From the NCBI RefSeq assembly GCF_014636775.1, contig NZ_BMEQ01000014.1, forward strand, positions 47,286 to 111,285: 64,000 bases of DNA, in the 5' to 3' direction. The notes under the pieces are model-generated. The model ran no database searches. It saw only the letters and a list, made by a program, of their open reading frames with translations, and was not told the DNA's origin. Position 1 is the first letter of the stretch. The number at the start of each line of letters is the position of its first letter. Origin of the DNA: Kocuria dechangensis. Its GTDB lineage: Bacteria; Actinomycetota; Actinomycetes; Actinomycetales; Micrococcaceae. Positions 7,715-16,742 of this stretch are shown piece by piece. Made by a program: the position numbers and the translations under genes.

Positions 7715-7918
7715 ATGCCGACCGACTTGCGACCCATCCGTGACGTCTCCGATCTCCGCAGAGGAGACCACCTCGACATCCACCAGTTCGGCTTCCCGAC
7801 GTACAGCGCCGTCGTCGTAGCGACCATGCCCAAGTTCCAGGTCGTGTGGATCCGCAACTCCAGAACCGGGGAACGGAAAATGCTCAGTGTCCACGACTGC
7901 CAGCTCCGCCGCCCCTAG
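7715..7918 (+). CDS. small protein of unknown function
   Basis: A 67-codon frame follows the operon terminator. The product is basic and beta-rich in appearance (DLRRGDHLDIHQFGF, FQVVWIRNSRTGERK), without membrane segment or signal peptide. AAGGAAG lies 11 bases before the ATG, which is further than ideal. Third-position GC is high enough to fit coding sequence. I do not recognise a family. It could be a real small gene or a chance frame in the spacer before the esterase gene. Confidence 0.45.
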   Translation: MPTDLRPIRDVSDLRRGDHLDIHQFGFPTYSAVVVATMPKFQVVWIRNSRTGERKMLSVHDCQLRRP

Positions 7919-8099
7919 TTGTATGAGAGCGCGTCGTTCAGCGGGCCCTTGGCTGCCGCGTCTGGGCCACTTCCGGGACTCATACTTCAGGGTTGTGTAT
8001 TCGGACCAATTGAAATTCAGTGCCTCTTACTATTCCGTGCGTTGTCCCGAGCTGGCTACTTTGTGAGCCAGGTCATAGCAATCGATGAGGAGACACAAC

Positions 8100-9974
8100 G
8101 TGAACTGGTGGACAAAGTGCGGGGCCGGCCTCGGCGCCACGATGATGCTGTGGGCCGGGGCCGCGCCAGTAGGAGCCGCCGTCCCCGCAGGCTCCCCCCT
8201 GGCCACGACGCAGGCCGGCACCAAGACCTCGGCGGACCCGGCGGTAGCGTGTGGTGAGCTGGAGGGCCTGGTGATCAAGGCCAACAAGATTGGCACTGCG
8301 GACATGCAGACCGGGGCCGCGACCGTGACCGAGGCGCAGTTCCGCCCGGCGGCCGCGGCGGTGACCACCGCCGACGGCTCCCCGGCCAAGGAGTCCCGCT
8401 CGGGCACCTCCGTGATCACGCCGGCGACTCCGGACTTCTGCCAGGTGACCGGTGAGATCGCCGCGGTGACCGCAGGTGCTCAGCCGATCGGCTTCCAGGT
8501 CAACCTGCCGGTGGACTGGAACGGGCGCTCCGCCCAGTTCGGCGGTGGCGGGTTCAACGGGGTTCTGCGCGATGCCACCGGATACATCGCCCCCGGCACC
8601 AACAGCGGGGACACGGTGACCCCGCTGATGCGCGGCTACCTCACCGTCAGCACCGACTCCGGGCACCTCACCGCCGCCAGCCCGCGGGCGGCCTCGGCCG
8701 ATCCTGTGGAGCGGGCCGGGGCGCCCTTCGATTTCGCGCTGAACGAGGAGATGTGGCGCAACTTCTCCACTGACGCCTACAAGAAGGTCCACGACGTGGG
8801 CCAGGAGATCGCCAAGGCCCACTACGGGAAGAAGCCGGGCGAGACGTTCTGGTTCGGCACTTCCGAGGGCGGGCGTGAGGGGTTGCTGATGGCTCAGCGC
8901 TTCCCCAAGGACATCGACAACATCTTCGTCACCACCCCGGTGATCGGCTGGACGGGTCTGTTCAACCAGTTCATCGAGACCGTCCAGGCTCTTGAGGGCA
9001 ACGAGGGGGCCGGGGCGTTCACCGCGGCCGACATCGATCTGCTGGCCACCGTCGCCGCCGAGGCCTGTGACGGGCAGGACGGGATCGCCGATGGGGTGCT
9101 CACCGACTGGGCCGGCTGCCAGGAGGTCGTCATGGCCGCGGTGGAGGCCAAGGTCGTCACCGAGGGTGCGGTGGCCGGGGAGAGCTTCAGTCCCGCTCAG
9201 CTGGAGACGATCCGTACCATCTTCGCCCCCACCGACCCGGGCTTCGAGCTGGCCAGCGGCATGGATCGGTACCCGGGCTTCTTCTTCGGCGGGGAGGCCT
9301 ATTCCCTGCACCAGAAGGTTGGCACCGACCCGTCCCTGCGCTTCGGGGACACCGGATACGCCAACTACAAGCTTTACGGGGTGGGGGCGGCCAAGTACGT
9401 CTTCGCTCAGGACCCGGGCCTGGACGTGGTCAATGACTATGATCCGGCTGATTACCGTGAGCGCATTCAGGAGGTCTCCCGGGACATGGACACCGTGGAG
9501 GCGGATCTGTCGGCCTTCCAGCGCCACGGCGGGAAGCTGACCATCCTGGAGTGCACCGCCGACTACGCTCAGTCCGCGGGGATGGGCATGAAGTACTACG
9601 ACTCGGTGGTCGAGGCCATGGGACAGGACCAGGTGGACGAGTTCCTGCGCCTCTACGTCTCCCCGGGCACCGACCACGGCTGCACCTCGGCCATCGATCC
9701 GGCCACCCTCGCCGAGGACGGCACCACCACCTACGACGCGCCCACCAGCGCGGGCACCGTCCACGGCGTGCCGCACAACACCGACTGGGTCACCGTGATG
9801 GAGGACTGGGCCCTGAACGGGGACGCCCCCGGGGCGTCGGTGGCCGCTACCGCCAACGACCCTGCCGCCCCGTTCGAGGTCCTCGCCGCCAAGCCCATCT
9901 GCCGCTACCCCCTGCACGCCCAGTACACCGGAGGAGACGCGGCTCAGGAGGACAGCTACCACTGCGAGGAGTAG
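8100..9974 (+). CDS. secreted tannase/feruloyl-esterase-family hydrolase
   Basis: The 624-residue product begins with a signal peptide (short Lys-containing start, then GAGLGATMMLWAGAAPVGAA), so it should be exported. It then shows the tannase family (PF07519) layout: VNLPVDWNGRSAQFGGGGFNG, the nucleophile loop FWFGTSEGGREGL, the acid region LECTADYAQS and the His loop SPGTDHGC. These enzymes cleave gallate, ferulate or phthalate esters. Two features depart from the usual CS-D-HC motif: the Cys before the Ser is Thr, and the residue after the His is Gly. GTG at 8100 is chosen because GAGGAG lies 7 bases upstream; an in-frame ATG at 8085 has none. It is separated from the preceding operon by a terminator but could supply that pathway's substrate. 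Confidence 0.8.
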   Translation: MNWWTKCGAGLGATMMLWAGAAPVGAAVPAGSPLATTQAGTKTSADPAVACGELEGLVIKANKIGTADMQTGAATVTEAQFRPAAAAVTTADGSPAKESRSGTSVITPATPDFCQVTGEIAAVTAGAQPIGFQVNLPVDWNGRSAQFGGGGFNGVLRDATGYIAPGTNSGDTVTPLMRGYLTVSTDSGHLTAASPRAASADPVERAGAPFDFALNEEMWRNFSTDAYKKVHDVGQEIAKAHYGKKPGETFWFGTSEGGREGLLMAQRFPKDIDNIFVTTPVIGWTGLFNQFIETVQALEGNEGAGAFTAADIDLLATVAAEACDGQDGIADGVLTDWAGCQEVVMAAVEAKVVTEGAVAGESFSPAQLETIRTIFAPTDPGFELASGMDRYPGFFFGGEAYSLHQKVGTDPSLRFGDTGYANYKLYGVGAAKYVFAQDPGLDVVNDYDPADYRERIQEVSRDMDTVEADLSAFQRHGGKLTILECTADYAQSAGMGMKYYDSVVEAMGQDQVDEFLRLYVSPGTDHGCTSAIDPATLAEDGTTTYDAPTSAGTVHGVPHNTDWVTVMEDWALNGDAPGASVAATANDPAAPFEVLAAKPICRYPLHAQYTGGDAAQEDSYHCEE

Positions 9975-10027
9975 CCGCCTATCGCACCTTCGCCCGGTGA
10001 GGCTCACCGGAGGAGACCGGCCAGCTG

Positions 10028-10063
10028 ACGTGGGGTCCCACAGAAATCTGTGGGACCCCACGT
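10028..10063 (+). terminator. 36-base near-perfect palindrome after the esterase gene
   Basis: Arms of 17 bases (10028-10044 and 10047-10063) pair perfectly around a 2-base centre. It lies 53 bases after the esterase stop codon and before the convergent resolvase remnant, so it probably stops transcription from one or both sides. Its symmetry also fits an element end. Confidence 0.6.
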
Positions 10064-10119
10064 CTGTCTCACAATTTCGCGGCGCTATACACACCACTGC
10101 TTTCAGGGGCGGCGTCCAC

Positions 10120-10713
10120 TCAGATCGACATCGGCATGGGCAACTCACGGATCCGCCGGTAGAGGGTGGCTCTGGACATCCCCAAATCGCGGGCCACCTG
10201 GGTGGCCGGCTCCCCGGCCTCGATGAGGCGGAGGGCGTTGCGGATCTGGGAGTCCGTGAAGGTCGGCCTGCGCCCGCCGAGATCCTTGCCGGCGGCACGC
10301 CGCTTGGCCACCGAGTCGGTGATCCGCTCCCGCTTGATCTCCAGTTCCATCTGGGCCAAGGCGGCCATGACAGTGAAGACCATCGATCCCATGGGAGTGT
10401 GGGTGTCCACGTCTCCCCCACCCAAATTCAGGACTCGCAGCCCAGCGCCCCTTCCCCGCAGCGCCTCAGCGAAGGTGAGCATGTTATGCGTAGAGCGTCC
10501 CAGGCGGTCCAGCGTGGTGATCACCAAAGTGTCACCCTCTTCAAGCGCGTCCACCGCTTTGTCGAACTGCGGGCGGGAGGCACGGGCTCCAGACACTCCA
10601 TGGTCAACATAGAGATCATCGCGTCGCACACCAGCAGTCAGCAGGTCATGCACTTGACGGTCGGCGTCCTGCTACCGTGTCGACACGCGTGCATACCCGA
10701 TGAGCTTGCCCAT
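10120..10713 (-). pseudogene. serine resolvase/invertase interrupted by an in-frame TAG
   Basis: Read from ATG 10713, which has AAGGGG 5 bases upstream, the protein begins MGKLIGYARVSTR. Codon 14 (10674-10672) is TAG, and the same frame continues with QDADRQVHDLLTAGVRRDDLY, ITTLDRLGRSTHNML and a C-terminal helix-turn-helix, ATQVARDLGMSRATLYRRI. Apart from the stop this is a complete small serine recombinase of about 197 residues (resolvase/Pin family). The nucleophile Ser of ARVS lies before the stop, so a product restarted at GTG 10653 could bind DNA but not cut it. A CAG-to-TAG change would explain the stop. It marks a former transposon or invertible element. Confidence 0.85.
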
Positions 10714-11071
10714 GTCTACCCCTTTGTGTCTCACAACCAATGTCTAGTACCTGATTCTAGCCATCTGGATAAAGCACATGGATGCGAGACAAGCCAAACA
10801 GCGGAATCATGCGGGCGCAAATTTTTTGGATGAGACGTCTCGCATCCCCTGGCTTACAAGACGCCACTTCATCCGGGGTCCTTTGCGGAACAGCCACCGG
10901 CATCGCTCCGTCGCTCAGCTGTCCTGACTGGCAAGTTCCTCGACATGGACCTCCAGAAAGCCTCTCCACCCTTTGATGCCTACCGCCTGGGCTTGGGCGC
11001 GGCGGCTCGTGGTCGAATGGTCGGGCGGCCCCGCCCGGGGCCGTAGAGCCATCCTCGTCCACGGAGTCACG
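10714..11071. other. intergenic with inverted repeats, possible res site remnant
   Basis: No gene is supported in these 358 bases. An 11-base inverted repeat, GGATGCGAGAC at 10780-10790 and its complement at 10837-10847, has a 46-base spacer. A smaller palindrome, TTGTG-TCT-CACAA, lies at 10724-10736. Their position just upstream of the resolvase start is where Tn3-type recombination sites lie. The assignment is inferred, and promoters for the flavoprotein gene must also be in this spacer. Confidence 0.4.
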
Positions 11072-12286
11072 ATGACCATCACACCCTCGGACCACACCAC
11101 TGACGTCCTCGTGATCGGCGGCGGCAATGCCGGGATCTCCCTGGCCGCACGACTGCGCCGCAAGGGCATCACGGATATCGCGATCGTGGAGCCGAAGTCC
11201 ACGCACCACTACCGGCCGATGCTCTCCTACGTGGGCGCCGGACGGAAGACCGTGCAGCAGATGTCCCGGGCCCAGCACCGCGTGATGCCCCGCGGCGTGC
11301 GATGGATCCAGGACCGTGTCCAGGCACTGGATCCGGCGGCACGGACGGCCACGCTGTCCTCTGGGGAGCACATCGGCTACCGGGACGTCGTGATCTGCGC
11401 GGGTTCCACCCCGGACTGGGACCGTGTCCCCGGCAGTGCCGAGGCGATGGCCGGCCCGCACGCCTCGACCAACTACACCGTGGAGCTGGCCCCCAAGACC
11501 TGGGAGCTGATCCGCGGGATGCGCCGCGGCCGGGCGCTGTTCACCATCCCGGACGGCCCCGCCCCCACTCCGCAGATCGGGCAGAAGATACTCTACCTGG
11601 CCTGCGACTACTGGCAGCGCCAGGGTGTCCTGCAGGACATCGAGGTGACCCTGCTGACGCCCACCGCCACCGTGTTCGGCCAGCCGGACATGGACCGGGT
11701 CCTGCAGCCCTGGGTCCGGCGCTACGGCATCACGGTCCTGACGAGCGCCCACGTGCAGTCGGTCGACGCCGGCTCCCGCCGGCTGCGGGCCACGGTCGAC
11801 GGGGCGCCCCGGGACCTGTCCTACGACCTGCTGCACCACTGCCCCGTCCACCGGGCCCCGGCCTGGATCGCCGACGCGGGACTGGGCGCCGCGCCGGGCC
11901 CGGGCACCGCGTGGGACGGCTACGCGGACGTGGACGCCCAGACCCTGCGCCACCGCCGTGTGCCCACCGTGTGGGCCTGCGGGGACGCGGCCGCGCTGGA
12001 GACCACCTCCTCCGGCGGGGCACTGCGCCACCAGACGAAGATCCTCACGGAGAACCTCCTGGCCACCCGTGACGGCCGGGAGCCCACGGCCTCCTACGAC
12101 GGGTACACCGTGACCCCCGTGACGGTGCAGCGGGGCCGGGCCGTGTTGGCCGAGTTCGACCGGGACAACGCACTGGCGCCCAGCATCCCCGGCCTACCGC
12201 TGCTGACCCCGAACCGCGCCCTCTGGTTCTTCGACCTCGAGGTCCTCCCCCGGGACTACTGGAACGTGATCCTCCGGGGCCACTAG
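11072..12286 (+). CDS. sulfide:quinone reductase-like FAD oxidoreductase, redox cysteines absent
   Basis: The 404-residue protein has the FAD-binding DVLVIGGGNAGISLAARL start, the acidic strand end IVEPKSTHHYRP and a second FAD contact, PTVWACGDAAALE. The C-terminal LPRDYWNVILRGH resembles the membrane-facing helices of type II SQR. In SQR the segment before QK-x-x-YL carries a catalytic Cys in a C-x-G-A pattern; here it reads PAPTPQIGQKILYLACDYW with no Cys. The second family Cys next to GD is Ala. Sulfide oxidation by the usual disulfide relay is therefore unlikely. It may be another quinone- or NAD(P)H-linked flavoprotein. The start has GGAG 6 bases upstream. Confidence 0.78.
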   Translation: MTITPSDHTTDVLVIGGGNAGISLAARLRRKGITDIAIVEPKSTHHYRPMLSYVGAGRKTVQQMSRAQHRVMPRGVRWIQDRVQALDPAARTATLSSGEHIGYRDVVICAGSTPDWDRVPGSAEAMAGPHASTNYTVELAPKTWELIRGMRRGRALFTIPDGPAPTPQIGQKILYLACDYWQRQGVLQDIEVTLLTPTATVFGQPDMDRVLQPWVRRYGITVLTSAHVQSVDAGSRRLRATVDGAPRDLSYDLLHHCPVHRAPAWIADAGLGAAPGPGTAWDGYADVDAQTLRHRRVPTVWACGDAAALETTSSGGALRHQTKILTENLLATRDGREPTASYDGYTVTPVTVQRGRAVLAEFDRDNALAPSIPGLPLLTPNRALWFFDLEVLPRDYWNVILRGH

Positions 12287-12313
12287 GTTGAAATCTCACA
12301 ACCTCATCGGAAA

Positions 12314-12345
12314 GAGGGCCCGACTGCATCAGCAGCCGGGCCCTC
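12314..12345. terminator. bidirectional terminator between the flavoprotein and nrdF
   Basis: A 9-base outer stem (12314-12322 with 12337-12345) continues as a 4-base inner stem CTGC/GCAG after one mismatch. It lies between two convergent genes and can serve both. Confidence 0.75.
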
Positions 12346-12362
12346 AATCGTCAGACAACGGT

Positions 12363-13376
<1,014 letters not shown>

Positions 13377-13390
13377 TCAAGGGTGTGGTC

Positions 13391-13421
13391 CCCCGCGCGC
13401 GTCCTGCGGACGCGCGCGGGG
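13391..13421 (-). terminator. strong hairpin inside the nrd operon, between nrdE and nrdF
   Basis: A perfect 14-base GC stem (13391-13404 with 13408-13421) with a 3-base loop fills the nrdE-nrdF gap. It has no T tract. It may attenuate nrdF or protect the upstream mRNA; nrdF has no obvious promoter of its own in the 30 bases that remain. Confidence 0.5.
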
Positions 13422-13449
13422 AGTGTGGGGTGGTCGCCGGGGCCGGCGG

Positions 13450-15627
13450 TCAGAGCATGCAGGAGACGCAGCCCTCGACCTCGGTGCCCTCGAGCGCCAG
13501 CTGGCGGATGCGGGAGTAGTACATCGTCTTGATGCCCTTGCGCCACGCGTAGATCTGCGCCTTGTTGATGTCGCGGGTGGTGGCCGTGTCCTTGAAGAAC
13601 AGGGTCAGGGACAGGCCCTGGTCCACGTGCTGGGTCGCGGCCGCGTAGGTGTCGATGATCTTCTCGTAGCCGATCTCGTATGCGTCCTGGAAGTACTCCA
13701 GGTTCTCGTTGTCCATGAAGGGCGCCGGGTAGTACACGCGGCCGAGCTTGCCCTCCTTGCGGATCTCGATCTTCGAGGCGATCGGGTGGATCGAGGAGGT
13801 CGAGTTGTTGATGTAGGAGATCGAGCCGGTCGGCGGGACCGCCTGCAGGTTCTGGTTGTACATCCCGTGCTCCATGACGGAGTGCTTCAGCCGCAGCCAG
13901 TCCTGCTGCGTGGGGACGTGCACGCCGGCCTCCGCGAACAGCTGCCGGACCCGCTCGGTGGCCGGGGCCCACTCGCGGTCGGTGTACTTGGCGAAGTACG
14001 CCCCCGACGCGTACTTGGACCGCTCGAAGCCCGAGAACGTCTCCTTGCGCTCCTTCGCGATCTCGTTCGAGGCGCGGACCGCGTGGTAGGTGACCGTGTA
14101 GAAGTAGATGTTCGTGAAGTCGAGGCCCTCTTCGGAGCCGTAGTGGATGTGCTCCTTGGCGAGGTAGCCGTGGAGGTTCATCTGGCCCAGCCCGACGGCG
14201 TGGGACATCTGGTTGCCGCGCTGGATCGAGGGCACCGAGTTGATGTTGGACATGTCCGACACCGCGGTCAGGCCGCGGATCGCGGTCTCCACCGACTGGC
14301 CGAAGTCCGGGGACTCCATGGTCAGGGCGATGTTGAGGGAGCCGAGGTTGCAGGAGATGTCCTTGCCGACCTCGTCGTAGTCCAGGTCCTCGTGGTACGT
14401 GGACGGCTCGGAGACCTGGAGGATCTCGGAGCACAGGTTGGACATGATGATCTTGCCGTCGATCGGGTTCTCCCGGTTGACGGTGTCCTCGAACATCACG
14501 TACGGGTAGCCGGACTCGAACTGGACCTCGGCGAGGGTCTGGAAGAACTCGCGGGCGTTGATCTTCTTCTTGGTGATCCGGGCGTCCGCGACCATCTCGT
14601 GGTACTTCTCCGTCACGTTGACGTCGGAGAAGGGCATGCCGTAGACGCGCTCCACGTCGTACGGGGAGAACAGGTACATGTCCTGGTTCTTCTTGGCCAG
14701 CTCGAACGTGATGTCCGGGATGACCACGCCGAGGGAGAGGGTCTTGATGCGGATCTTCTCGTCCGCGTTCTCCCGCTTGGTGTCCAGGAAGCTGTAGATG
14801 TCCGGGTGGTGGGCGTGCAGGTACACCGCGCCCGCGCCCTGGCGCGCGCCCAGCTGGTTGGCGTAGGAGAACGAGTCCTCCAGCAGCTTCATGATGGGGA
14901 TGATGCCCGAGGACTGGTTCTCGATCTTCTTGATCGGGGCGCCGGCCTCGCGGATGTTCGTCAGGGCGAACGCCACGCCGCCGCCGCGCTTGGACAGCTG
15001 CAGCGCCGAGTTGATGGACCGCCCGATGGACTCCATGTTGTCCTCGATGCGCAGCAGGAAGCAGGAGACGAGCTCGCCGCGCTGCTTCTTGCCCGCGTTG
15101 AGGAACGTGGGGGTGGCGGGTTGGAAGCGCCCGGAGATGATCTCGTCCACCAGCTGGGTGGCGAGCACCTCGTTGCCGTCCGCGAGGTACAGGGAGACCA
15201 TGACCACGCGGTCCTCGAAGCGCTCGAGGTAGCGCTGGCCGTCGAAGGTCTTCAGCGTGTAGGACGTGTAGAACTTGAAGGCGCCCAGGAACGTCTCGAA
15301 GCGGAACTTCTGCGCGTACGCGCGCTTGGAGAGCTCCTTGATGAAGTCGCGGCTGTACTTCTCCAGGACCTCGGGCTCGTAGTACTGGTGGGAGACCAGG
15401 TAGTCGAGCTTCTCCTCGAGGTCGTGGAAGAAGACGGTGTTGTTGTTCACGTGCTGCAGGAAGTACTGCCGCGCGGCCTGCTTGTCGGCGTCGAACTGGA
15501 TCCTGCCGTCGGCGTCGTAGAGGTTCAGCAGCGCGTTGAGCTCGTGGTAGCCGAGACCCCGGTACTTCTCCGGGACCTTCTGGTCCTCGTGGCCGGGCTC
15601 GACGCTCAGGCCCGGGGCTGCGTGCAT
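13450..15627 (-). CDS. nrdE: class Ib ribonucleotide reductase, alpha (catalytic) subunit
   Basis: The 725-residue NrdE binds substrate and carries the radical cysteine chemistry. Visible family features include [55 protein letters not shown] and the C-terminal redox pair GCVSCML that NrdH re-reduces. There is no N-terminal ATP cone, as expected for class Ib. ATG 15627 lies inside the end of nrdI (22-base overlap), which implies translational coupling and explains the lack of a clear ribosome binding site. The protein works with NrdF as an alpha2beta2 complex in the cytosol. Confidence 0.97.
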   Translation of the reverse strand: MHAAPGLSVEPGHEDQKVPEKYRGLGYHELNALLNLYDADGRIQFDADKQAARQYFLQHVNNNTVFFHDLEEKLDYLVSHQYYEPEVLEKYSRDFIKELSKRAYAQKFRFETFLGAFKFYTSYTLKTFDGQRYLERFEDRVVMVSLYLADGNEVLATQLVDEIISGRFQPATPTFLNAGKKQRGELVSCFLLRIEDNMESIGRSINSALQLSKRGGGVAFALTNIREAGAPIKKIENQSSGIIPIMKLLEDSFSYANQLGARQGAGAVYLHAHHPDIYSFLDTKRENADEKIRIKTLSLGVVIPDITFELAKKNQDMYLFSPYDVERVYGMPFSDVNVTEKYHEMVADARITKKKINAREFFQTLAEVQFESGYPYVMFEDTVNRENPIDGKIIMSNLCSEILQVSEPSTYHEDLDYDEVGKDISCNLGSLNIALTMESPDFGQSVETAIRGLTAVSDMSNINSVPSIQRGNQMSHAVGLGQMNLHGYLAKEHIHYGSEEGLDFTNIYFYTVTYHAVRASNEIAKERKETFSGFERSKYASGAYFAKYTDREWAPATERVRQLFAEAGVHVPTQQDWLRLKHSVMEHGMYNQNLQAVPPTGSISYINNSTSSIHPIASKIEIRKEGKLGRVYYPAPFMDNENLEYFQDAYEIGYEKIIDTYAAATQHVDQGLSLTLFFKDTATTRDINKAQIYAWRKGIKTMYYSRIRQLALEGTEVEGCVSCML

Positions 15628-16115
15628 TGTCGCCAAAACTGTTCCAATCCTTGGTTTACCTTGCGGACATCCTCTGGGGTGCCCATGAGTTCGAACTTGT
15701 AGAGGACCGGGACGTCGCACTTGGCCGCGATCTTGTCCGCGGCCAGGCAGAACGCCGTCCCGAAGTTGGTGTTGCCGGCGCCGATGACGCCGAGCAGGTG
15801 CCGCCGGCTGGCCGCCCGGTTGAGGAACTTCACGACCTGCGGCGGGACGGCTCCGCTGCCGTCGGGCCGGCCGTAGGTCGGGGTGACCAGCACGAAGGGC
15901 TCGTCGATCTCGGGGGGCTCCTCCCCCGTGTGCACCGGCAGGCGCACGGCGCGGGCGTGGAGCTTCTCGACGAACCGGTGCGTGTTGTCGGACACCGAGG
16001 AGAAGTAGACGAGCAGCGGGACGCGGGGGTCCGGCGCCGCGGGGCTCGCGCCGCGGCTCTCCTGAGCGGTTCCGGGGATCGTGCCGCGGACCGCGCCGGG
16101 GGCGTGTGTGCTCAT
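15606..16115 (-). CDS. nrdI: NrdI flavodoxin, NrdF cofactor maturation
   Basis: The 169-residue protein has the NrdI flavodoxin core: [52 protein letters not shown] and the ending [23 protein letters not shown]. NrdI is a flavin protein that supplies the oxidant for assembling the Mn(III)2-tyrosyl cofactor of NrdF. The N-terminus carries about 30 extra, probably disordered residues ([20 protein letters not shown]) relative to typical NrdI, so a later start is possible. ATG 16115 has GGAAG close upstream. It lies between nrdH and nrdE and overlaps nrdE. Confidence 0.93.
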   Translation of the reverse strand: MSTHAPGAVRGTIPGTAQESRGASPAAPDPRVPLLVYFSSVSDNTHRFVEKLHARAVRLPVHTGEEPPEIDEPFVLVTPTYGRPDGSGAVPPQVVKFLNRAASRRHLLGVIGAGNTNFGTAFCLAADKIAAKCDVPVLYKFELMGTPEDVRKVNQGLEQFWRQCTQPRA

Positions 16116-16207
16116 CGCTTCCGTGCTCCGAGGTGGGTGCTGGGGTGGGTTTCCCGCGACCGGCTCCTGAGCGGCGACCGGGCCCGAGTGGCCCGGGGGT
16201 GCCGGGC

Positions 16208-16444
16208 TCAGGCGGAGAGCAGGACGGCCAGGGACGTGATCTTGTCCGGCCGGTAGCCGGACCAGTGGTCGTCGGCGGTCTCCACGACCGGGACCTGCTG
16301 GTAGCCGAGGGCCAGAACGTGCGCCAGGGCCGCCTCGTCCTCGGTGACGTCGACGACGCTGTACTCGATGCCCTTCTTGGTCAGGGCCCGGTACGTGGCA
16401 TTGCACTGGACGCAGGACGGCTTGCTGTACACGGTCACGGACAT
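16208..16444 (-). CDS. nrdH: NrdH redoxin
   Basis: This 78-residue glutaredoxin-like protein passes electrons from thioredoxin reductase to NrdE. The active site is CVQC (Cys11, Cys14). The family's second signature appears as [23 protein letters not shown], including the cis-Pro and the WSGYRPD motif that separates NrdH from glutaredoxins. It is the first gene of the operon, and its upstream region carries two NrdR boxes. Confidence 0.96.
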   Translation of the reverse strand: MSVTVYSKPSCVQCNATYRALTKKGIEYSVVDVTEDEAALAHVLALGYQQVPVVETADDHWSGYRPDKITSLAVLLSA

Positions 16445-16543
16445 CGCTGTTTCCCCTTGGTGTGGACGGTGGTTTCGGGGGGAGATCCGGGATTTCCGCA
16501 GGCGGTGCGGGACGGTGGGGCTCTCTCCGAGTGGCTGATTTCA

Positions 16544-16591
16544 ATACTACATCTAGTGTTCGGAAGGGGAAGTTACCCCTAGATGCAGTGT
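16544..16591 (-). promoter_or_regulatory. pair of NrdR boxes upstream of nrdH
   Basis: Two 16-base sites, 16544-16559 (core ACTACATCTAGTGT) and 16576-16591 (core CTAGATGCAGTGT), each match the NrdR consensus ACAC-w-ATAT-w-TAGTGT well. They are separated by exactly 16 bases, so their centres are about three helical turns apart, which is the known arrangement. NrdR represses ribonucleotide reductase genes when dATP is plentiful. A minus-strand TAGTAT inside the first box could be the -10, which would let NrdR block polymerase. Confidence 0.85.
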
Positions 16592-16597
16592 TCGGCG

Positions 16598-16649
16598 TTG
16601 TCCACAGCTCCTCTCGGACTATCCCCAGGCGGGTGCATTCTCATCCACA
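16598..16649. promoter_or_regulatory. DnaA-box-like cluster before nrdHIEF
   Basis: TTGTCCACA at 16598-16606 is the preferred DnaA box of high-GC actinobacteria. TCATCCACA at 16641-16649 and CTATCCCCA at 16619-16627 are close relatives. All lie between the NrdR boxes and the end of the aldehyde dehydrogenase unit. DnaA control of nrd genes is known in Escherichia coli; here it is inferred. Confidence 0.5.
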
Positions 16650-16681
16650 GGGCCGCTCCGCGCGGGGTCGCGGAATTCCGC

Positions 16682-16730
16682 CCCGGGGGCCCGGATATGC
16701 ACAGGCTGTGCGCTCGCCGGAGCCCCCGGG
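16682..16730 (-). terminator. terminator after the aldehyde dehydrogenase gene
   Basis: A 9-base perfect stem (16682-16690 with 16722-16730) extends further with one bulge. It starts 12 bases beyond the stop codon of the minus-strand gene at 16743. Confidence 0.65.
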
Positions 16731-16742
16731 CGGTGGACGAAA

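Noticed and set aside
8010..8033. TTGAAA and TACTAT as a promoter for the esterase gene
   Set aside because: The spacer is only 12 bases, too short for a normal sigma factor.
8073..10421. 782-codon minus-strand open frame
   Set aside because: It is antisense to the tannase-family gene and partly out of frame with the resolvase; no start signals or domains.
10120..10653. Intact 177-residue resolvase
   Set aside because: The frame is continuous upstream to a better ATG at 10713 and is interrupted by TAG; the short form lacks the catalytic Ser, so a pseudogene is the better reading.
11072..12286. Annotation as a functional sulfide:quinone reductase
   Set aside because: The redox-active cysteines are missing at the family positions, so only SQR-like is stated.
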